From NCBI GenBank assembly GCA_007922225.1, contig ML679956.1:79217554-79281553 (forward strand): 64,000 bases of DNA, given 5' to 3'. Of the stretch, positions 12,270 through 24,698 are shown in pieces (within the stretch, counting starts at the first letter, position 1; every line of letters begins with the position of its first letter). The position numbers were made by a program, and so were the translations under genes. Source of the DNA: Emydura subglobosa. Lineage: Eukaryota; Chordata; Testudines; Chelidae. The notes beneath the pieces are model-generated. The model was not told where the DNA came from, searched no databases, and saw only the letters and a list, made by a program, of their open reading frames with translations.

Positions 12270-12370
12270 GGGTTTATTGGGTTAGGTGCCGTACACACAC
12301 AGTAAGAGGCAGTACCCATCTCAGAGAACTTACTCCCTAAGTAGACAAGCCAGATAAGTGGTGGGGCACA
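12270..12370 (-). repeat. L2-like LINE 3' fragment
   Basis: GTGCCGTACACACACAGTAAG followed by CAGAGAACTTACTCCCTAAG and AGACAAG resembles the reversed 3' end of ancient L2-like LINEs. The same pattern occurs at 20640-20860. It is a weak call made by eye. Confidence 0.35.
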
Positions 12371-13609
12371 GATACAACACACAGGCTGTAAATGACCCAG
12401 GCAGCCCTTCTTCAGAGAGGTGTGAAAGGCAGCCAACTCTCACACCTAACCAATGCGCACAATCCCAGAGGCAGCTGCTCAGGCTGGTTCACAGGTTTTT
12501 CTGGGCCTCGTGAGAGAGGTCTGTAATTCCAGCGGAGGGCCTCCACCAAACTGACGAGTTCATTTCTTCATCTCTCCCCTTCCCACCAATAAGTTCCACA
12601 AATTCCTCACTGCTGTAGTGTATCCCACCCTCACCCCCAGATAGCACAGGGCTGAAACATGAAAATCCAGGAACCTAGCAGCAAGGGGCTCTAGATAACC
12701 TAAGCAAATCTTTGTGCAGTACTCTCCAGCTCCAGGAATAGAGATCTTCAATAAGACAGGCCAGTAAATTTTACAGTAGCCGTTTGGAACTGATTCACAG
12801 TAGGCCACAAATGTACACTGAAGGCTCTCTCCTCATTGTAGTGATGCACCCTCTCTAAATACATGAGCAGAGAGGTCCTGGAGGGGACAGAGGACAAAAT
12901 GTGATGAGAGAAATACACAAGGAAATTAGATATAGGTGTTTGTACTCCACTGAGTGCCTTCACACAGGGGCAAACTGCCTAGGAAAGGCAAGGTGCTGCT
13001 TTACTAGCTGTTTACACCACAGCAAGTTAGAACAGAGGCAATCCCTAGGAACAGCGGCCCACATTCTCACAAGGTATTTAGGCTCCTATCTTGCATTGAA
13101 ATCATTGGGCACAAGGAGCCTGAATATGTCTGAGGATCTGGCCACACAGCCTAACAATGTAGGCCTGAAATGACTGAGGAATCTAGAGTCTTCTCTGGAA
13201 ATTTAGGAAACTAGCTGCTCAACTGTTACAGGTGTAGAGAAACACACTTTGGAGAAGTGACCTGAAAACAAAGATCACCCCAATTAAATGAGGAAGCTTC
13301 AGTTATCCCCACCATTTCTCCACACACATCCACCATTCAAAAGCAGCTGGGTTTTCAGTAAAACTGAAGAACCTGAGCCAGGATTAATTAGGGTGTGATG
13401 GCAGCATTTCTCCTCCACAGATATAATGGAGTAGCTGGCCCTCTTGGATAGTTACCCTTCTCAAGCCTCTCTTGGAAAATAAGGCACAGCAATACCATCA
13501 CCTGCAATTCTATGTGTTGCATTATAGTATACCCCCTTTCCCTTTTATTCCCATAGCCAATACAGGGAGAGAAAGATAATACAGCAACAAGAACAGGAAA
13601 AGGGGAGTC

Positions 13610-13770
13610 AGGGAGCCCTGGGGTCTACTCCCAGCAGTGACAGTAACCCACTCTCTGGGACATGTCCAGGGCCCAACTTCTCTGCCTCAGTTTGTTTCTT
13701 CTGTAAAATGAGCCAATAGTAACCCACTTTCGAGGGATGCTAGGAGTATTTCAAGCTCCCTGTGCTAACA
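13610..13770 (-). repeat. MIR SINE fragment
   Basis: It has the reversed MIR layout: GAGCCCTGGGGTCTACTCCC, then CTTCTCTGCCTCAGTTTGTT, a TCTGTAAAATGAG box and AATAGTAACCCAC. The order and spacing fit the MIR core well. Confidence 0.6.
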
Positions 13771-14195
13771 TTAACACACAGCAGAACCAAGTTTAAAATG
13801 CACAAGAAAGGAGAGATGCTCTTTCCTGCTGTTCTGCATTTAATGCCAGGCAATCCCAGAGCCTGTTATCACCATTAACCCTTTCAGTGCTAAAGACTTA
13901 ATAGGGCAGATTTTATACCACAGATATACCTTGAGGGGAAAGGGGGGAGGGAAATAATCTATCAAAACCAAATTGACTTGTTATCTCTCACTTCCCCACA
14001 ACTGCCCAGCCAATAGCAGATTTACATCTGAATAAGACTCTCCTGCTCCAACCATGGCTCCTTTGGCCAGATCCTGCAGTGGGACTTAACGCTGTTTAGT
14101 GACAAATTCCCTCTCCCACTCGTACCTGCATTTCATGGCAGCACAGACTATTGCTATGGAAGTAGCTGCAGCATGACAAGTCCTGCAATATGCAG

Positions 14196-14309
14196 TGTTG
14201 TTGCAGCCGTGTCGGTCCCAGGATATCAGAGAGACAAGGTGGGTAAGGTACTCTCTTTTATTGGAGCAACTTCTGTGATATTACCTCACCCACCTTGGCT
14301 CTCTAAAGT
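14196..14309. repeat. foldback interspersed repeat, copy 1
   Basis: It begins GTTGTTGCAGCCGTGTCGGT and has a left arm (AGAGAGACAAGGTGGGTAAG) and a right arm (CTCACCCACCTTGGCTCTCT) that are inverted complements about 40 bp apart. A diverged copy of the non-foldback part lies on the opposite strand at 16660-16804. The combination GTAGCCGTGTCGGTCCCAG plus GGTGGGTGAGGTAAT looks like a dispersed reptile repeat whose family name I cannot give. Confidence 0.7.
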
Positions 14310-15189
14310 CCTGCAATGTGACCTCCTTTCAGGGACGAGCAGGGAGGCAGCTTCTAAAAAGCACAAATATTCTAACAACAGCTAAAGGGGAAGAGTGTGT
14401 GGGAGGAGAGGAAGAGGAGTTAAAATTAAGTGTAAAGGATGGCAGAAGTGTTCCCCACCGTGGGAGTCCCCCTTTGTCAGTGGATACAGCAATAAGCAGC
14501 CACCATTCACAACACCTACTTACCTAGCACGCAGCCATGTTAATGGTCATCAAGCACCTTTCTACGGGGGAAGTTTAAACCGGATTAAATCAAGATCGTC
14601 TGGTTTGAAAACACTTGCATATACTGCACAATTTATTGTGGCACACTGATTGCATTTATTGAGAATTCTGGCCTCTCTTTCAAAGTGAACTAGCTTTGTT
14701 GCAAGTCAAATTAGTTTGGTCTACTGTCCATAGCAGCATGGCCCGCATGCAAACTACTTCGGCAGTCCTCCAACTGCTACCCCCACACTGCTCTGCAGGC
14801 GACCGATCGTTACTGGTTTGTCTGTTTAACTGTGTACCTTCTGCTGCTCTGAGGCCAAATTGACCGGATGTCTCAGCGCCAGATTTTGTCCATTTGCTCC
14901 TAGATAGGAGTATATCAATATTGCTGCGATACTAATCCAGTAGCCCCACATGCTTTGAACAACCCACTTGAAGCCATGCTGAGACCCTGGATCTCATCCC
15001 CCTTGGGGAGAAGCTTTGGGCAGGAAACTCTGGTGGGCTAGCCACTGAAATAAAGACCTGGTGGGGGACATTGCAAAGCAGATGCATGTGGAGGCCCCCC
15101 CCAGAATGCTGAACAATGCCATATAAAGAGCAAGTAGCTCAGGAGGCCCTACATTAAAAGGTGGGATGACAGGAAAAAAAATCTGGCAA

Positions 15190-15337
15190 GGGACATGTAG
15201 AGGTTTTTAAGCTGTGGCTTGACAAAGCTCTGGCTGGGATGATTTAGCTGAGGTTAGTCCTGCTTTGAGCAGGGGGTTGGACTAGATATCTCCTGAGGTC
15301 CCTTCCAACTCTAATCTTCTGTGATTCTATGATTCTA
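15190..15337 (+). mobile_element. CR1 LINE 3' end fragment
   Basis: The fragment reads TTGACAAAGCTCTGGCTGGG, then GGTTGGACTAGAT and CCTTCCAACTCTAATCTTCT, and ends in two units of the ATTCTATG 3' signature. It is a strongly 5'-truncated CR1 3' end, the same subfamily as the inner CR1 ending at 26845. Confidence 0.92.
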
Positions 15338-16659
15338 ACCTGTGCATTTTTGAGGAGCTGGATAGAATTTTTCAAGATTATGCAACCTCTCAGCCCAGAA
15401 AAGCTGTGGAGCTTGCTGTGTGCTTTCTTCTCCACCCACCCACTCACTGTGCCCCCACCCCTTTATTAACAGTTGAGTGGCTAGCTAACCTGAGGGGCAG
15501 AAAACGCATGATGAAATATTCAGACATCATTGCAAAGTCATTCTCCGCACCCCACCACCCACAACAGGGAAAAAAAAAAAAAAGTCAAAAGTCACAGAGA
15601 GATGGAGGCAGCATTGGAGGACAGAGAGGGAAGCAAAGAGTTCTCCAGGAGATCGCTGCAGTGGCCAAGGACAGTGTAGTAGTTGCCAGGGACAGCGTTG
15701 CCATGGTGAAAACAATATGGAAAGAGAGAGGGAGAGGTGCAGCACATTACTCTTCGGGCAGCAAGCAATGCAGTACTGCAAACCACCACCCTGACACATT
15801 ATACAAGGACATATGTAATGGAAGGGGAATTTTCTGTAAATATTTTGTATGACTGTGTATGCCTCAGTTTCCCCCATATGCTGCATTGTCACCCAGGGCA
15901 TGGACAAGGGTTATTTGCTCTCTGTGGAGGCCTAGAGATGCAGGCATGCTTGACTCACATCTCTGGGGCTCTGATTTCCCAGGGTCTGGTGAGGCAGGAA
16001 TGTAAGGAACACCTGCACACTGGCAGGCCCTCTCTGGATTTGTGCCCCAACCTCAGGGCTGTGCATATACCAGGAGCCCATCTCCCCACATGGGGTGAAC
16101 CTGTTGCCCTCACCCCCAGGACAAGAATCCTCTTTCAGCCCCCTCTCCTGGAGAGCTGTGCTTTGGGCTTTCTTGGTTCAGAGAACCCGCATGGCCATGG
16201 CCACCTCTGACCATGTGTGTCTATAACCAGCAGTGACCTTCCAGCTGCTTCCCCCTGCCCTGCTGCTTCTCTCACCCTTGGACAAGACAAGCGTATTTTG
16301 TTAATCCTCCTTCCTTGTCTGCGTCTCCTCATGCTCAGCTGGCATCTCAGCTATCACCCTGCTCTGCTCTGCCTTTGCTTTCCCAGTGAGGGTAAGTTGT
16401 GGGCTTGCTACGTTGGGCACAGCATCAGAGCCAGTGTGACTCACATCTCCTGTGTGGAGACAGGCTGGGACCATTCTTCTGCCCACTCAGCTACAGGTGT
16501 GTGGGTACAGACGAAAGGTATTTTGAGCTTAGCGCAGCTCTAAATTCCTGTGTGTTTGGGGGAGAAGGGGAGTCCCTCCTCCCTGTCAACCAGGCTATTT
16601 GCATGTTCACTGACACCTTCACTCCCCACCAGGTGTGATTCAAATCTTTGGCTGTTAGA

Positions 16660-16804
16660 AAAACAGTGACTGGATCCTGAAGAAGTGCTCTGTATGCTTC
16701 AAAAGCTCGTCTCTCTCACCAACAGAATTTGGTCCAATAGAATATATTACTGCACCCACTTGGTCTCTAACATCTTGGGACCATCACGGCTACGCTACAC
16801 TGCA
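16660..16804 (-). repeat. interspersed repeat related to 14196-14309, opposite strand
   Basis: On the minus strand it reads TAGCCGTGATGGTCCCAAGA, TTAGAGACCAAGTGGGT, TTCTATTGGACCAAATTCTG and TTGGTGAGAGAGACGAGC. This parallels the start of the copy at 14196 and extends beyond it to a GAAGCATACAGAGCACTTCT end. Confidence 0.7.
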
Positions 16805-17519
16805 TTAAAGTGATATAGTCATTTCCCAAAAGGATGCCAAAGCTGATATCCTGGAGAACCCCACCAGCATGATCCTTCCTGTGTCTGCACAGGGATCAGA
16901 GCCATAGGATGGGGAAATGGCTTCACATGTAGGACCTTCACCCAAGTTATGCAGTCTTTCAGCATTTGATGGCATTGTACAGGCTACTGGGAATAGCAAC
17001 TCCTTCCCATTGTACCCCTGCAGCTATTCCCTTCCTGGACCCAAGCTCAGGGCTCTGTCACCCCTGGAAACTTTGAGTCTTGGCACTCCACACCAGAAAG
17101 CCCACGAAAAAAAGGCAGAGGCAAGACGAATACTTGCCTGTGACTTTCAGCCCCACCAGCCCTTGTGTTGTGCTCTGCACTGAGCGGCTGCCCTTTGCAG
17201 TTTTGTTTCCCTGATGTGTTACTGAAAGGGTGCTTTGTAGATGGTTTCTGAACAATCCATTTTTTCCATTTAATTAACTGTTCATAATTACACATGGTTT
17301 AATTAACTGAAGCAACGGTCCATTTCTCTTTGTAACATAATAATTGATTAACAAAAACCTTGAAAACTTCATTCATAAAGACTTACACCAGCTCTTTTTT
17401 CATGAAAATCATCGAGTTTGCACTAATTCACAAGGTTGTTTAAAAAAAAAAACAAAAAAAACCCAACACACATGTAGGCAAAGACAAGGTAAAATAGTGA
17501 TTGCCAGAACGTTGCACTT

Positions 17520-19247
17520 CCACTGCTCATAAGCAAAACTGAACTGCTCCAAAAAATTTCCAACACTCCCCTTAACAGCCGGATGTACAGCTGCACAATT
17601 TCAGGACTGAGACTTAAACCAAGAGTAATAGGCGTCACTGACAATATTGCCCTGGCTGTTTGCATAGGACACCTCACTGGCTTCTCAAAGTGCTGAGCAA
17701 ATCTCTGCACCTTACCCTCCTACCCATTGCTCAGGCCTTCTCCTTTCCTCTCACAAATACTGTGCAAAATACAATGTGCTGCTATAATCTTTGGGACTTT
17801 TTTCTGCTGCTTCCAACCTTTTCCACAAACAGCACCATTTTCCTTTCAAATCTCCAAATGCACCCTCCACTGCCATTCTGCAACAATTGAAGGAACAGTT
17901 CCATAGTTCTTCCTTCTGTCCAAGCCACCTGTGAATGGCTTCCTTAGCCAGGAAAGCAGAGGATAAGCAACGTCTGCACCATTAACGTCCATCATGTTCC
18001 AGGGTGCAAACAGTCATTTCTCCATTGAGATACATACAGCGCAGTTCCAAAAGATTCTACTGTCGTGGATGCTTTCAGACCACCCGGCATTTATGGCCAT
18101 AAACCTGCCCTGGTGGTCAGTGAGCCCTTGGAGGACCCTGGAGAAATGCCCCTTTCTGTTAGTGAATTCTGAGCTTTGCAGAACAACAACAGGCATGAGT
18201 CCCAGCAATTACCCCAGTTAAGTTTGGGAACCCCATGCGTGCAAAGTCATCGGTAATCTCCTGAGCACCACCAAGCTTTAGAACCCAATACAACAGCACC
18301 TCTTCCATGGCATCAGACACCTGTATGACAATGGTCCCAACGCCCGCTCTTCCCCCACCAAAATGGGTCACTACAGACCGGCAGCATTTGGGGGCAGCCA
18401 GCTTACAGATGGCAACGTGGAGCCATTTCTCCATGGGTAAAGGTCACCCACACGTTGGCACAATGCCACTCAGGCTGGTACACTGCCACTGCAACTCCGG
18501 AGTTAGTTCAGCACATATCTCCAAAACGGTTGCATTCCTCATCCTGAAATTCTCTTACTATTGCTGGTCGCTCCAGGTCTGCCTTTCCCACTCATGAGAG
18601 CTAGATTCCTGAGCCTAGAAACTGTACTGCATGCTGCGAAGCAGCTCCAAGAATCGGTCCTGTACTATCACTTGCTCGGAGTCTTCCTCTTATTCCACAT
18701 CCTCATCTCGACTCCACCACTACTGAAGGACCCTCCTGCTGCTGCCACGTTGTCTGCTCAATGGCATGGCAGACAAAGTCCAAGGCAGAATTCATCCAGC
18801 TTTGAGTGCTAAAATACAGCTCAAGGGGCCTCTGCGTATTTGAGGCTGCCAACACAGCAGCGCAGAACTTCGTTGGAGTCACGTTGGCTGACAGCAACTT
18901 GCAAATGGCAGTAGCCTGCCCAGAAAAGTAAGTATGGGGCGTAGGCAGATGAACCGTTTGATTTTTTTTTTTTTTTTAAATCTGAACTCACTTGGTGTTC
19001 GCTCTGCATCCCGCAATCCGCAATGAGAAAAATTCCAGAATGCAAACTGCTCAGCAGCAAAGGAGCATGGAATACTCAAGAATGCCACGCCCTCACACCA
19101 CAGCAAGCTGCAGCTGAACATACCCAATGACGCACATTGCCAGAGGGCATAGCATTCCATGTGCATGCTATTAGCACAGCTTGCATACTGCGTTACCTCA
19201 TGCGCATCAAAAAGCTGCGATTAACACCCCCGAGTAGACAAGCCCCA
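17520..19247 (-). pseudogene. decayed PIF/Harbinger DNA transposon (transposase relic)
   Basis: The minus strand carries broken frames that together resemble a PIF/Harbinger-type DDE transposase of the HARBI1 relationship. In order there is GFPNLTGVIAGTH near 18190-18230, then FTNRKGHFS and GRFMAINAGWSESIHDSR (18014-18170). A further segment reads ADVAYPLLSWLRKPFTG near 17926-17990. Frame changes and stops separate these segments, so it cannot encode an active enzyme. The 5' end near 19247 reads GGGGCTTGTCTACT on the minus strand, like the termini of the Harbinger-like MITEs in this window. I did not find the matching 3' terminus, so the lower border is a guess. A poly-T tract at 18963-18977 interrupts it. 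Confidence 0.72.
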
Positions 19248-20639
19248 AGACTTCATCATTGTGACAATGCTGAGTATTACTCCCTTTTGGCCTCAAAGAG
19301 GCAGCGGGGATGGAACTCAGATGGCCCCGCTCCAAAAGCACAAGTCCTTACAAGCAGAGCTTTTGGAGTTTAGTTTTATCTTGTTCCTTCTCTGGAGGTG
19401 TATCCGAGTCCTGCTAATATTGCTTCCAATTGGGTTAGCGCTTCATATCGCCTTGGAGAAAGGAGCAAGAAGAAAGAAGCCAAGGCCCAAATCCCTCCCA
19501 GGTGTTCAGGTGTCTAACCCTCATTGATTTCAATGGGAACTGGGCACCTAAATACCTGGGAGGATCTGGGCCTGGGTTACTTTGGTGTGGGCACAGGAAA
19601 TTGGTTTGGAATCAGGTATTGTTTCCTACCTTATGGCAAGATCAGCCTGAGTTTGATTTTCTGTTGGGATGAAAGAAGGAATCCCCACCCTAAAAAGGGA
19701 GGGCAAACATAAGTGAAACAACATTAACAGCCTCCCAAAACATTATTGAACATTCTAGCACCCTGAAGTCTGGTTCCCTCGTTTTTATGCTCTATGGTTT
19801 TTGCCTAGTATTTGTAAATCCAAATGTAAAATTAAAAATCCATTAACAAATATTAAGTGGAGAGAGTGGATGGCACCTTAGTGGAGCCACAAAAGATAAC
19901 AGGATCAGGGGAACAGGTGTGGGAGAAAAAACATCTAAGATTCTGTACATGGGTTTGCCAAAAGTGATACCACAGGAACAGCAGGAACGTAACCAAGGCA
20001 ACAAAGTCCCCTAGGGCACACAGTGCTCTTCACCTTCACACTAACTCTACACACATCAAAATCTATACCCCAGTTTCAAGTTCCTTTCCAGTCTTATTGC
20101 TAGGTCATGAATATGGAAGAGGAGGGCGCAGCTTTGATAAGATCTATATCCTCCAGCCACACACTGAAAGTTTTCACTCTGTTAGAGGAGGAGGAAGAGA
20201 GATGGCATCTAACACGTGGTAATTAGATTACCCGCCTCCTTCTTCCTCAGGGTTGTGCAAACTCATGGTTAGTTGCAGGCAGTAAAGCAAAACCTTTCTG
20301 GAAGCTGTCAGAGTGCTGGGTCCCTTCAATCTGCTCCATGCTTCTGAGGCTGCTAATTCTGCAACTGCAATCATGCCAAGCACATTTTGAGTTTCTCTGA
20401 TTTTCCCCAAACATAAAAATAAAGATTTAACCATGAAGACGACACTGGTCATGTTTTCTGACAATGATGTCAGAGGACGAAAGGTGTTAAGATTTCAGTC
20501 TCCAAGGCTGTCAATTTTGTTCATAAAGACAGTGTGGCAGTACAAGCATCCCCCAAACTGCCCTGACCATACAGCTCTTTGCTGACCTGAAGAGGGCCCT
20601 CCAGGAGTGAGATAAGTTCAGCTCCAGACCCATTCACTC

Positions 20640-20860
20640 TTTGGCCTTTACAGGGACTGCAGATATTTGTATTACCATAGACTATAGAAGTCCTAGTCAT
20701 AGGCCAGGACTCCATTGTGCTAGGCACTGTACAAAGAGAACAAAAAAAACCCAGCCATGACCCAAAGAGCTTACAGACTAAGTATGAGACAACAGACAGA
20801 TACAAATAGAAAAGGGGGAAGTACAAGGAAACAATGACAGTATTGAGCACCGTGATAAGC
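20640..20860 (-). repeat. L2-like LINE 3' fragment
   Basis: On the minus strand the segment reads CTGTAAGCTCTTTGGGTCAT, then TTTGTACAGTGCCTAGCACA and ATGGAGTCCTGG, followed by GGTAATACAAATA. This order is typical of ancient LINE 3' ends found across amniotes. Confidence 0.5.
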
Positions 20861-21399
20861 ACTGGTTTAAGCACACCAGCAGCTCAGCCATCGTCGAGTT
20901 TTTTGTAGGCATCACGGCAAGACAGAGCTTTGAAGAGGGTTTTGAAGGAGGATAATGCGTTATTTTTCGGCTGTTTATGAAGAGTTCTTCCCACGGCTGA
21001 GGAGAAATGATGAAGGTGAATGTTAGAAAATCAGATGATAATAAAATCCACTACCCCAGTTTTACCTCTGTTGATACTTGTCATTGTGAACAGAGCTGAG
21101 ACCCAGGTATTTCTCCCCCACACAGCAGAGAACCTTTAGATGGTAACCACTTTTTGTTACTACAAACCTGTTCAGATTTCACCAGCAGCCTTCAGGAGAT
21201 AGGCTCCATAGCCTGCCACCTTCCCAGGACATCATCTTTTAAACCCACTGATTAGAACAGACCATGCTCTGCAGCAGTTTGTGGGCAGACTTCCATTTTT
21301 AAACCAAACAGCATGTGATCACACTAGGTGCAACACTGTACGAACACAACATGTGCTATATTCTGTTATTCAAACTGGCTGTTCACTGTATTTATTCAC

Positions 21400-21500
21400 T
21401 TCCTAGCACACTCTTCATTATCTGCTTAGATTGCAAGCCCTGCTATGCAGGGACCTTGTCTCACTTGCCTATAGAGTGCCCAGCACATGTTTATACATAT
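21400..21500 (+). repeat. L2-like LINE 3' fragment
   Basis: TTAGATTGCAAGCCCTGCTA, GCAGGGACCTTGTCTCACTT and GAGTGCCCAGCACATG follow the 3'-end pattern of L2-like elements. It is short and diverged. Confidence 0.4.
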
Positions 21501-21656
21501 TTCGTAGCAACAGGAAGTCCCAGTGACAGTGTTGCAAACACAGTTCAACTGGAAAAGAAAGGTTCATTTTCAGAGATGAAGGCTACCCTCATGTTTCTAG
21601 TGAACATGAAATACACCATGGGCTCTGTCCTGAGCGGGAGAAAGGGATCACACCAA

Positions 21657-21852
21657 GGCTATGTGCACACTGCAGAGCCTATGACAGGACAGCTGTGTCA
21701 GAATAGCCCGCAGCGTACACCGACAAAAAGAGTTTTTCAGACCCCATAGGAACATCCCCTCCTCAGACGACATACGCCAACAGAGGCACTTGTGTCAGCA
21801 CAGTTTGTGGTGGCAGTGTCTGCCAGTCTAAGTCTTAAGTGTAGATCAGGCC
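21657..21852. mobile_element. Harbinger-like MITE
   Basis: The ends GGCTATGTGCACACT and AGTGTAGATCAGGCC are imperfect inverted complements and match the family at 48622-48892. The 196-bp body has no coding potential. A 3-bp target duplication is not evident, probably through mutation. Confidence 0.65.
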
Positions 21853-22714
21853 TGAGCTACTGCCCAGTAAGCTGACAAAGTGAGAAGAGGCACCTGCAGC
21901 TAGGGCAGACCTTACCCGATATCCCTGCAGACAGAGATGTTTAGATACTATGGGAATGGGGACCGTGTAAGTATCGAGACGTGCTCCTGCTGCGCTCATG
22001 TGGTTTGAAGTTACCAAGTGACCTTTCTTCCTCTACAGATGTTGACACTGGCAGAGAAAATGGAGCAAAGAAAAGCGGATGAGACCTCGAGATACCAAGG
22101 CAGGCTCCCAAGCACAGCAACGGTGGTCCCAAGGCAGGCACTAGAGGCAGTGCCACTGTCTTTTTCCTGACACATCAACACGCATGGACACGGTGTAGTA
22201 TTCAAGTTCTGGCACAGAAGAAGTCTCAAAAGCACCAAAATCCATGGTGCCAAAGCACAGAGAAGAGCAGCATTAAAGCCCAGAACCAGGTGCCAAGGTG
22301 AAGTGCCTCATACTTCCAATATTGATCTTAGTGGACCCAGCAGCTCCAAAGTGATGTGGAAGGAGAGATGGAGCAGTAACTGATAGGGATGCAGCTACTA
22401 CGGGGAGTACTCCCCATAACTGACTGGAAGGCTCCAAAGGCTGCAGTTAAGCAGAGCAGCACACGACAGCCAGTGGTGATCCTGGCTCCTGCTCAACCCT
22501 GCTACAGCTGTCCTTAAGGAGTTCTACCAATCTCACGCGAGGAGGTTGACACCCGGAAGATGATGGTATCTTTAAGAAGAAAATGCACAGTAAAGTACAG
22601 CCAGATAATGGCTGGCAGGTGGAGAGCTGCAATGGCTAAGAATTTGCATATCCTGGTATATATTTATCATCCTGTCTTCCTCCCCCGCCCCAGTACAGCT
22701 TGTCTGTCTCACCC

Positions 22715-22800
22715 GTCTGTTGTGTCTTATCTTTTAGCTGTGAAACTTTTGGGGGCAGGGATTATCGTTTATTATGTATCTGTACAGCAACCAGCACAAC
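22715..22800 (+). repeat. L2-like LINE 3' fragment
   Basis: GGGGGCAGGGATTATCGTTT followed by GTATCTGTACAGCAACCAGC resembles the same ancient LINE 3' end as at 20640-20860. It is a weak call. Confidence 0.35.
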
Positions 22801-22829
22801 AAGAGGGATGACGACAACAGCAACAACAA

Positions 22830-22925
22830 ACCAAACTATTACAGTGAGTCAGATGCAGAGCAGGGATTAGAATGCAGGATGATTGGCTCCTCTTCTAGTC
22901 CTTCGTCCACCAGACCACATTACCC
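22830..22925 (+). repeat. MIR SINE fragment
   Basis: GTCAGATGCAGAGCAGGGAT, TAGAATGCAGG and a CTAGTCCTTCGTCCACCAGA box follow the order of the MIR 3' half in forward orientation. Confidence 0.45.
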
Positions 22926-23182
22926 CCTGACTATCTAGATTATACATCTAAAACTACATGTAGATATGTATAGCTGGATAATTGTCTAGTCAGATTATGG
23001 CCCTGCAGTTACCTGAACTGAATATTCCTCCATTAAATTCAAATAACCATAGGTATTTAAATTGTTGCTTTGGTTACAAGTTATCTCCACATTTGCTCTC
23101 TGCCTTGCATACACGAGCAAACCCGTATTTTATAGGCATCTTGCTGTGCATTGAGAAACTGCCTTGGAGAATGGACTGCTGC

Positions 23183-23202
23183 AAAAAAAAAAAAAAAAAA
23201 AA
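23183..23202. repeat. poly(A) tract
   Basis: This is a run of 20 adenines. No LINE or SINE body that would explain it as a retroposon tail is recognisable just upstream. Confidence 0.9.
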
Positions 23203-23261
23203 CCTTCATGGTTACACTTACATTTTAAGTTAGTTTAAGGCAAAGAAAGGAAAAGAGCATT

Positions 23262-23450
23262 CTTTAGTGGGCAAAGCAGTGGAATGGGAGTTGGAATTCC
23301 TGGATTCTATCCCAGCCCTGCCACAGACTCACTGATGTTGGGGTGGCTGCAACTTGCACAAATTTCCCCAATGGAGGGATAATACTTACCTATATCACAA
23401 GGGTATTGTGAGGATTAAAGGCTGTGAGATCAGATGAAAGGCGCAGAATC
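23262..23450 (-). repeat. MIR SINE fragment
   Basis: The reversed MIR layout is clear: GGAATTCCTGGATTCTATCC, CAGCCCTGCCACAGACTCAC, a TTTCCCCAATGGAGGGATAA box and GTATTGTGAGGATTAAAGGC. It is among the better preserved MIR copies here. Confidence 0.6.
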
Positions 23451-23670
23451 CACGTGTTTTATGGCCCAGTTCAACATACCCCCCAAAAACAGGCTTTAAA
23501 GATGATGCTAACAATGCAAAATAGGTTTCAGCATTAGTATGGGAACAGGCCTAATACAGCAACAGCTCAGGTGGCCTCTGATAGCAGTGGTAGGTTGGCA
23601 ACAGGAAGAGGAGAAAGGAATTGGGAGACAGCAGTGCAATGACACCGAAAATTCACCAGAGCCACTACTT

Positions 23671-24698
23671 CAGAACATAAGAACGGCCATCAATGCTCCA
23701 TCTAGCCCAGTATCTTGTCTTCTGACAGTGACCACTGCCAGGTGCATCAGAGGGAATGAACAGAACAGGTCATCATCAAGTGATCCATCCTATTGCTCAT
23801 TCCCAGTGTCTGGCAAACAGCAATCCCTGCCTGTCATGGCTAATAGCCATTGATGGACCTATATCCTCCATGAACTTATCTAGTTCTTTTTTTAACCCTG
23901 TTATAGTCTTGGCCTTCACAACCACCTCTGGCAAGGAGTTCCACAGGTTGATTGTGCATGGTGTGAAGAAATACTTCCTTTTGTTCATTTTAAATTCCTA
24001 CTAATTTCACATGGTGACACCTAGTTCTTGCATTATGAGAAGGAGTAAATAACACTTCCTTATTTACTTTCTCCAAACCATTCATGATTTTATGGACCTC
24101 AATCATCTCTCCCCCTTAGTCATCTTTTTTCCAAGCTGAAAAGTCCCAGTCTTATTCATCTCTCCTCATATGGAAGCTGTTCCATACCCTTAATCATTCT
24201 TATTGCCCTTTTCTGTACCTTTTCCAGTTCCAATATATCTTTTTCTAGATGGAGCAACCAGATCTGCACGCAGTATTCAAAATGTGGGCATACCATGGAT
24301 TATGAAGAGGCAATATGATTTTTTTCTTGCATCTATCCTTTTCCTAATGATTCCTAACATTCTATTAGCTTTTTTGATTGCTCCGGCATACTGAGTGGAT
24401 GTTTTCAGAGAATTATCTACAATGCTTCCAAGATCTCTTTCTTGAGTAGTAACAGCTAATTTAGACCCCATCATTTTATATATATAGTTGGGATTATGTT
24501 CTCCAATGTGCATTACTTTGCATTTATCAGCATTGCATTTCATCTGCCATTTTCTTCCCCAGTAACTTAGTATTGAGAGAACCCTTCGTAACTCTTCAGT
24601 CTGCTTTGGACTTGTCTATCTTGAGTAGCTTTGTATCATCTGCAAATGTTACCACCTCACTGTTTACCCCTTTTTCCGGACCATTTATGAATATGCTG
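23671..24698 (-). mobile_element. outer CR1 LINE, 3' part (interrupted)
   Basis: This is the 3' half of a minus-strand CR1 interrupted by a plus-strand CR1. Read on the minus strand it carries the RT C-terminal region (24277-24543, with MKCNADKCKVMHIGEHNPNY and TTQERDLGSIVD) and the 3' UTR ending near ATGGCCGTTCTTATGTTCTG. The plus-strand text breaks at TTTATGAATATG. It resumes at 26846 with AACAGTACTGGTCCCAGTAT, which is exactly where an uninterrupted CR1 would continue. Confidence 0.92.

Noticed and set aside
15406..15852. 148-codon plus-strand frame
   Set aside because: It contains a poly-Lys stretch from an A-rich tract. An antisense frame of similar length overlaps it, and there is no domain or splice-supported structure.
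15840..16650. Possible LTR starting near GTGTATGCCTCAGTTTCCCC
   Set aside because: The text looks repeat-derived. I found neither matching ends nor a second copy nor polyadenylation features, so I left it unannotated.
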